A stretch of 64,000 nt of DNA from Allolucifera butyrica (GTDB lineage: Bacteria; Bacillota; Negativicutes; Sporomusales; UPPP01). Under the pieces are notes generated by a model, which did not search any database, was not told the origin of the DNA, and saw only the letters and a list, made by a program, of their open reading frames with translations. This document shows, in pieces, positions 59,330 through 64,000 of this stretch. Numbering within the stretch: position 1 is the stretch's first letter; every line of letters begins with the position of its first letter. The position numbers and the translations under genes were made by a program. The stretch spans positions 1 to 64,000 of the forward strand of contig NZ_UPPP01000127.1 of NCBI RefSeq assembly GCF_900476375.1, written 5' to 3'.

Positions 59330-59971
59330 ATGAGCAGACAAACCGATATGGCATACCAATATATCAAAGAAAAAATATTGTCAGGTATATTCAAACCTTC
59401 TCAGAAGTTGACGGAAGTTCAACTTACTGAAATGATTGGAGTTAGTCGCAATACAATTAAAAAAGCGCTGCTAAAATTGGAGCAGGAGAATCTTATCGTT
59501 GTAGAAGATAACAAAGGAGCAACAATTAAGGCATTTACACTGGAGGAGATTGTTAATTATTTGGAAATCCGGGAAGTTTTAGAAGGATTGATTGCCAGGA
59601 GTGCGGCTTGCAATATTAGCAATAATGATTTGGATAAAATGAAAGATGTGCTGGAGCAAATGAAGGGGTTCCTCATTAACAACGAATTTGATAAATACTC
59701 CGCAAAAAATAAAGAATTTCACGGTATCATGTATAACTCAGCTCCCAATAAGCAAGCAGTAGAAATCATTAATATGATTCGCACGCAGCTTATTCGTTAT
59801 CAGTTCCGTACGATACTGCTTCCGGGCAGAATCGAAATGTCTCTTAAAGAGCATTTCGACATTTATGAAGCTTTGCGCCAGCATGACGAAAAAAAAGCAG
59901 AGGAAGTTGTGAAAATCCATATTTCCTCTGTAAGAGAAGTAATAGAGCGTAATTATTACTATCTTTCTTGA
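59330..59971 (+). CDS. GntR-family (FadR/FCD type) transcriptional regulator
   Basis: 213 residues from the ATG at 59330 with TAGGAG upstream; the frame runs back across the promoter. Winged helix at ~5-70 (AYQYIKEKILSGIFKPSQKLTEVQLTEMIGVSRNTIKKALLKLEQENLIVVEDNKG), FCD domain at ~80-205 with metal-type ligands around EFHGIMYN (~124-131) and HFDIYEAL (~170). FCD regulators sense small organic acids. It controls, by shared operator cores, itself and the following operon. Confidence 0.93.
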   Translation: MSRQTDMAYQYIKEKILSGIFKPSQKLTEVQLTEMIGVSRNTIKKALLKLEQENLIVVEDNKGATIKAFTLEEIVNYLEIREVLEGLIARSAACNISNNDLDKMKDVLEQMKGFLINNEFDKYSAKNKEFHGIMYNSAPNKQAVEIINMIRTQLIRYQFRTILLPGRIEMSLKEHFDIYEALRQHDEKKAEEVVKIHISSVREVIERNYYYLS

Positions 59972-60010
59972 CCGGAAAAAATATTAGATTTTAAGTTGTG
60001 AATGGATAAA

Positions 60011-60043
60011 AAATACTTCTGAGAAAACTCGGAAGTATTTTTT
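60011..60043 (+). terminator. terminator of the GntR gene
   Basis: AAATACTTC-GAG pairs with CTC-GAAGTATTT around AAAA with one mismatch, followed by TTTTT. Confidence 0.8.
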
Positions 60044-60064
60044 ATGCTATTCTGAAAAATCTTA

Positions 60065-60135
60065 TTGACTCAAATTGTAAAAAGGAGTACATTATTATCA
60101 TACAATATTGTTCAACAATATTGTATGATAATAAT
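60065..60135 (+). promoter_or_regulatory. promoter with a perfect 45-bp operator palindrome
   Basis: TTGACT (60065-60070), 17 bases, TACATT (60088-60093). Starting at the -10, bases 60091-60135 form a perfect palindrome of 22-1-22 (arm ends ATTATTATCATAC, core ATATTGTTCAACAATAT). The core equals that before the GntR gene. Repressor binding would block initiation; if transcribed, the RNA would also fold into a long hairpin. Confidence 0.85.
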
Positions 60136-60159
60136 CGGGAGCAGGAAGGGGTTATAATA

Positions 60160-60837
60160 ATGTCCAATGTTGGGTTTCGAATTGTTACAGCCATTAAACG
60201 GCCAAAAAAGGAATTAATCGAAAAGTTTCGCGGTATACCAGTTGCAAATATCGGGGATGTGATGAACCGGAATTATTGTTTGGATGCAAGAATTAGACCA
60301 ATCAACAGCATTCTTTTGCTTGGTACAGCCTTTACAGTAAAAACACGGCCTGGGGATAATTTGCTTTTGCATAAGGCTATTGATATGGCTGCTCCTGGCG
60401 ATATTATCGTAGTTGATGGTCAAGGTGATTTAACTAACTCGCTGATCGGAGAATTAATGATAAGCTGGGCGCAGCAACGCGGGGTCAGCGGATTCATTAT
60501 TGATGGCGCTATTCGCGATGTAACAGCCCTCAGGTCAATGAGTATACCAGTGTATACGGCTGGGATAACGCCAAAGGGACCATACAAGGATGGACCCGGT
60601 GAAATTAACGTTACGATCACATGCGGCGGAGTTGTTGTAAAACCCGGTGATATTCTGGTAGGGGATGCCGACAGTGTTATCGTTATCGATCCCAATGATG
60701 CTCCGGCTATCCTAAAAAGAGCGGAAGAAAAAGCGGCGCAGGAGACAGTTACGAAAGAAGCTATTAAGAATGGTACCTGGAATCGTTCTTGGGTTGACAA
60801 GGCTCTTAAAGAAAAAGGCTGCGAGTTCATCAATTAA
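60160..60837 (+). CDS. RraA-like / HMG-CHA aldolase family protein
   Basis: 225 residues of the RraA-like fold. The pyruvate-aldolase-like signature GFIIDGAIRDVTALRSMSIPVYTAG (~110-134) contains the R-D pair that binds substrate and, through water, Mg2+; GIPVANIGDVMNR (~22-34) and NVTITCGGVVVKPGDILVGDADSVIVI (~147-173) are also typical. Members cleave 4-hydroxy-4-methyl-2-oxoglutarate or 4-carboxy-4-hydroxy-2-oxoadipate (GalC). The GalB-like enzyme two genes on makes the CHA-aldolase role the best guess. ATG at 60160 with GGAAGGGG; an upstream frame begins inside the operator and is rejected. Confidence 0.85.
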   Translation: MSNVGFRIVTAIKRPKKELIEKFRGIPVANIGDVMNRNYCLDARIRPINSILLLGTAFTVKTRPGDNLLLHKAIDMAAPGDIIVVDGQGDLTNSLIGELMISWAQQRGVSGFIIDGAIRDVTALRSMSIPVYTAGITPKGPYKDGPGEINVTITCGGVVVKPGDILVGDADSVIVIDPNDAPAILKRAEEKAAQETVTKEAIKNGTWNRSWVDKALKEKGCEFIN

Positions 60838-60858
60838 TGATAAAGCGGGGGAAGAACG

Positions 60859-61752
60859 ATGAAAGTCGATATAAGAAATTTGTTGCAAGGTGCGTATGAT
60901 TTACATGTTCACTCAGGTCCTGATGTTATGCCGCGTAAGCTGGATGATCTTGATTTAGCTGAGAGAGTGAAAAAGTTCGGGATGAAAGGGTATGCTATTA
61001 AATCTCATTATAATAGTACTGCTGCCAGGGCCAAGCTGATCAACAAACTATATCCTGATGTAAGTGCAGTCGGCACGATTAGTCTAAACAATGCTGTAGG
61101 CGGATTGAATTGGGCAGCCGTAGAAATGGCAGCCAGAGATGGAGCTAAGTTAGTATGGATGCCCACAGTAGATGCCGCTAATGAGCAGGAGCATTTTAAA
61201 ATTCATAAACCGGAAAAAATGCCTTATTGGGCCGCTTTGCAGATGGAAATGATAGCACAAGGACGGACTCAGCCAAGCATCGGCATTTTAGACAATGGGC
61301 AATTGAAGTCCAGTGTTTTGGCTATTTTGGATGTCATAGCTCATTACAACCTTATTTTGGCTACAGGACATCTCGGCAAGCAGGAGGTTTTTGCTCTCGT
61401 AAAAGCAGCTAAGGAGCATAAGGTGCAAAAAATAATTGTTACTCATCCTGACTTTCCTTCGACTAGATTATCTAAAGGGGAACAAAAGGAATTAGCTGAA
61501 TGGGGAGCTTACATGGAGCACTGTTTTACTACACCGCAGACAGGCAAGACTTCTTGGGAAGAGGTATATGCCGAAATCAGGTATGTGGGGGTTGAAAACT
61601 GTGTGATTTCTACAGACTTGGGACAGCCCCACGGACTGTATCCTGATGAGGGGCTGGAACTGTTCGCCGCCAATTTATTGGCCAATGGTTTTACCGATAA
61701 AGACGTAAAAAAGATGTTTGTCGAAAATCCTGCTCAATTGATTGAAGATTAG
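60859..61752 (+). CDS. DUF6282 family amidohydrolase-like protein
   Basis: 297 residues of the metal-dependent hydrolase TIM-barrel class. The metal motif DLHVHSGPD is at residues 14-22 (H16, H18), and further ligand candidates are K/H in AIKSHYNS (~47-54), H in ATGHLG (~170), H in VTHPDFP (~194) and D in STDLGQPHG (~253). The DUF6282 label is from recall of its pattern. No reaction is established; with an RraA-like aldolase and a GalB-like hydratase it may hydrolyse or decarboxylate an upstream acid. GGGGGAAGAACG precedes the ATG. Confidence 0.78.
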   Translation: MKVDIRNLLQGAYDLHVHSGPDVMPRKLDDLDLAERVKKFGMKGYAIKSHYNSTAARAKLINKLYPDVSAVGTISLNNAVGGLNWAAVEMAARDGAKLVWMPTVDAANEQEHFKIHKPEKMPYWAALQMEMIAQGRTQPSIGILDNGQLKSSVLAILDVIAHYNLILATGHLGKQEVFALVKAAKEHKVQKIIVTHPDFPSTRLSKGEQKELAEWGAYMEHCFTTPQTGKTSWEEVYAEIRYVGVENCVISTDLGQPHGLYPDEGLELFAANLLANGFTDKDVKKMFVENPAQLIED

Positions 61753-61775
61753 TAAACAATAACGGGGGAATCAAT

Positions 61776-62507
61776 ATGATTGATACAAATGTAAACTTGC
61801 TTGTTGTTAGTGCTCATGCGGCTGATTTTGTTTGGCGGTCGGGAGGAACAATGGCTAAATATATAAAAAATGGGGCTAACGTTTCTCTGGTGATTCTTAG
61901 TTATGGTGTCCGGGGTGAATCAAATGATTTGTGGAAGCAGGAAGGCCAGACTATGGAAAGTGTCAAAAAAGCAAGGCACGCCGAAGTTGAGCAAGCCTTA
62001 ATGCAGCTTAATATCAAAAACGTAGAGTTTTGGGATCTTGAAGACTATAAGTTGGAATTCACTCGAGAACATATGGAACGCATGGTGAAGAAAATCAGAG
62101 AAGTAAGGCCGCATTACATTATTACCCATGGTCCGAAAGACGCATTTAATCCTGACCACGAAAATGTATCTAAATTCGTATGGGAAGCTAGTGTCTTATC
62201 TATATCAAATGGAGTAAAAATAGAGGGATATCCTACGGCTAAGCAAGCCCGTATTTTCGGATTTGAACCGCATCAGACCGAGATTTGCGATTTTAAGCCG
62301 GATGTAATTATTGACATTACCGAGACCTATCAGCAAAAAGAGGCAGCGATGCAGTGTTTTAAGGCGCAGAAACACTTGATTGCTTATTATGCAGACAGAG
62401 CCAAAATGAGAGGCAATCATGCCCGCAGATGCTCTGGAAATAGTGAATACAAATATGCGGAGTCCTTTAGCCGGTTTTATCCTTATGTTGGTGGGGAACT
62501 GGTGTAA
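61776..62507 (+). CDS. PIG-L/LmbE-family protein, GalB-like 4-oxalomesaconate hydratase candidate
   Basis: 243 residues. SAHAADFVWRSGGTMAKYI (~12-30) has the LmbE zinc motif in the variant HxxD (H14, D17); the third ligand region is HGPKDAFNPDHENV (~118-131). The strings SAHxADFVWRxGG, LSYGVRGES, FEPHQTEICDFKPDVIIDIT and YAESF are the ones I associate with GalB of Pseudomonas putida, the zinc-dependent 4-oxalomesaconate hydratase of gallate degradation, rather than with sugar deacetylases. Together with an RraA-type aldolase this forms the GalB-GalC step pair. The match is from memory, not alignment. Confidence 0.75.
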   Translation: MIDTNVNLLVVSAHAADFVWRSGGTMAKYIKNGANVSLVILSYGVRGESNDLWKQEGQTMESVKKARHAEVEQALMQLNIKNVEFWDLEDYKLEFTREHMERMVKKIREVRPHYIITHGPKDAFNPDHENVSKFVWEASVLSISNGVKIEGYPTAKQARIFGFEPHQTEICDFKPDVIIDITETYQQKEAAMQCFKAQKHLIAYYADRAKMRGNHARRCSGNSEYKYAESFSRFYPYVGGELV

Positions 62508-62622
62508 CTGCTTCCAACTGTGAAGCATTATCAGAGAACTTTCAGGTTCTGATTGTAAAAAGGTAATTCCTAATCACAGGATTGTTATGGTAATCTATAT
62601 ATTCTGAGTGGGGGAATTCGGT

Positions 62623-63990
62623 ATGAAAAGAGTGACGCTTGTATTTTTGAGCTTGTTGTTGTTGTTCTGTTTTACCGTTAATGTTTATGCTGCAGGTATA
62701 TATGCTGATGTTCCACCATCCCATTGGGCCTATCAAGCAGTAAAGCAATTAACCGAAGCTGGTATCATTACAGGAGTTAGTAAGGATACTTTTGCGGGGG
62801 ACAAGCCGGTTAGCCGATATGAAATGGCGCAGATGGTCTTTAACGCGATGACAAGGTATGATAAAGCGAATGCTGACCAAAAGCTGCTTATTAATGCGTT
62901 GAAAGCAGAGTACAATGATATTTATAGTAAATTGCTGGAGCATGATAAACGTATAAGTAAACTTGAGAAAACGCAAGACAAAGTATCATTTTCCGGCGTG
63001 TTCAGTGCGAGATATAGGGATGTGGATTATCTTAAATCTGGTACGTCCAGCTCAGTTACCAACCAAATACGATTAAGGTTGAATGGTAAAATCAACGTTG
63101 ATGCAGATTCTTATATTGGCTTTCGTTTTGTTACCAAAGCTCCTAATAAAAATAACCTTTTTAATGACTCGTGGACTAATGTTGGCGGTGATAACCATAT
63201 GACTGCCAATGGTACCAATAATACTTACGACAATCAAATTGACAGATATTATTACACTGCCAAAGCAGGAAGTAATATGGCATTGTCCTTAGGTGAACAG
63301 GCATTAATAATTGATCCAATGAACATTATTGTAGATAGCACTTTCTTCAGTTATGGCGGCGGTAAAGCAAAATTTAATCTGGATCATTTAGGAAAGGATG
63401 CAGCACTTACAGTGCAGTATGGTAGTTTCTACAAGGGAGCAACACTTACCGGATTTACTGGCTGGGGCAACAAATCGGCTACCGCTTTTAATAATGTTGA
63501 CATAGCTTCGGAAATTTTAAATGGTAAGATTAACGATATTAATTATACAGTAGGGCATGCTGATTTTAGAAATAATACGGCTGGTGTTGATTTACTAAAC
63601 TATACGTTTGCCAATGTTGGTTTTCTTGTAGCTCCTAAGGTAGGGCTATCCTATGAATATGCCAACAATAGTGCAGATAGCCAGGGACGTTTTAATGCTG
63701 CAAAGATTGTATATGGAGATCAAGTATTAAAGAAAAAAGGGCAGTGGAATGTGTCATACCGATATATATCCGCTCAAAAAAATGCTATATTTAACCGGTA
63801 CGCTATGCTGGAAGGAGCAGCAGGCTCCAATACCAATGATCCGGAAAATGTGACTGACGCCCAAATAACGTATGCCTTTTCACCAACAACAACGTTTTTC
63901 ATACAAAGGATGACTGTTGATGATACAATAGCGTCTAATAATGCTAACGACAATGTGATTTGGAAAGCAGAATTAGACGTGAAATTTTAG
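62623..63990 (+). CDS. SLH-domain outer-membrane porin (OmpM-like)
   Basis: 455 residues. Signal peptide ~1-23 (FLSLLLLFCFTVNVYAA|G), one SLH domain (~24-75, YADVPPSHWAYQAVKQLTEAGIITGV...KPVSRYEMAQMVFNAM), a coiled linker (~80-118, YNDIYSKLLEHDKRISKLEKTQDK) and a beta-barrel (~120-455) ending in Phe (AELDVKF). This is the OmpM architecture of Negativicutes, where SLH ties the outer membrane to modified peptidoglycan and the barrel is a diffusion pore. Being last in the GntR-controlled unit, it may admit the acid metabolised by the three enzymes. ATG at 62623 with GTGGGGG upstream. Confidence 0.92.
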   Translation: MKRVTLVFLSLLLLFCFTVNVYAAGIYADVPPSHWAYQAVKQLTEAGIITGVSKDTFAGDKPVSRYEMAQMVFNAMTRYDKANADQKLLINALKAEYNDIYSKLLEHDKRISKLEKTQDKVSFSGVFSARYRDVDYLKSGTSSSVTNQIRLRLNGKINVDADSYIGFRFVTKAPNKNNLFNDSWTNVGGDNHMTANGTNNTYDNQIDRYYYTAKAGSNMALSLGEQALIIDPMNIIVDSTFFSYGGGKAKFNLDHLGKDAALTVQYGSFYKGATLTGFTGWGNKSATAFNNVDIASEILNGKINDINYTVGHADFRNNTAGVDLLNYTFANVGFLVAPKVGLSYEYANNSADSQGRFNAAKIVYGDQVLKKKGQWNVSYRYISAQKNAIFNRYAMLEGAAGSNTNDPENVTDAQITYAFSPTTTFFIQRMTVDDTIASNNANDNVIWKAELDVKF

Positions 63991-64000
63991 AATGAAAAAT

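Noticed and set aside
60121..60159. An earlier start for the RraA-like gene inside the palindrome
   Set aside because: It would translate the operator; GGAAGGGG before 60160 gives a proper start.
1..64000. tRNA, rRNA, CRISPR array, prophage or transposase genes
   Set aside because: None seen on either strand, even around the spoVA2mob-like cluster where a transposon might be expected.

Overview
The window reads as the chromosome of an endospore-forming diderm Firmicute of the Negativicutes, most likely Sporomusaceae (Sporomusa, Pelosinus or a relative). It has spore genes (spoVAC/AD/AE, an alpha/beta-type SASP, small YjcZ-like peptides) together with outer-membrane genes (an SLH-domain OmpM-type porin, a second outer-membrane beta-barrel, an LpxL/HtrB-type lipid A acyltransferase). 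TTG and GTG starts preceded by strong AGGAGG sites are common. I see no rRNA, tRNA, CRISPR array, phage or transposase gene.

Layout. 1-4.7 kb: a Fur-box small membrane protein, then a spore-membrane operon (DUF421, DUF1657, DUF421-DUF1657, spoVAC, spoVAD, spoVAE, DUF1657) with the gene content of the spoVA2mob heat-resistance operons. 4.7-8 kb: SASP, an OmpR-type regulator without a kinase, a PiT phosphate transporter with its DUF47 partner behind three Pho-box-like repeats, and a molbindin. 8.6-13.3 kb: OPT transporter and a NarL-type two-component pair. 13.4-26.7 kb: a c-di-GMP-I riboswitch plus terminator, followed by an eight-gene, 13-kb exopolysaccharide operon. 27-33 kb: single genes (NimA-like flavoprotein, PEBP, HxlR, TPR protein, secreted esterase, GNAT). 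33.4-38.2 kb: sorbitol (glucitol) PTS operon under a SorC regulator. 38-43 kb: two-component system, aminotransferase, lipid A acyltransferase. 43-51 kb: M32 carboxypeptidase, membrane proteins, MarR, a secreted repeat protein, UbiD-DUF554-UbiX and LysR. 51.5-53.4 kb: a TetR regulon with two matching operators. 54-58.6 kb: a second YjcZ-like peptide, TrmB-P5CR-PpnP operon, hydrolase, Tat-exported amidase. 59.2-64 kb: a GntR regulator and its operon (RraA-like aldolase, DUF6282, GalB-like hydratase, OmpM-type porin) with a perfect 45-bp operator palindrome.

The most interesting system is the exopolysaccharide operon. Its leader is a c-di-GMP riboswitch, its polymerase is a PilZ-hyaluronan-synthase-like fusion, and it encodes its own PAS-PAS-GGDEF diguanylate cyclase. 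A UDP-HexNAc dehydrogenase supplies a uronic acid precursor, an outer-membrane barrel could be the exit pore, and NodB, GH18 and DUF4434 proteins could tailor the polymer. This resembles alginate/PNAG synthase-dependent secretion rebuilt in a diderm Firmicute. The c-di-GMP inputs are seen in sequence; the polymer and pore roles are inference.
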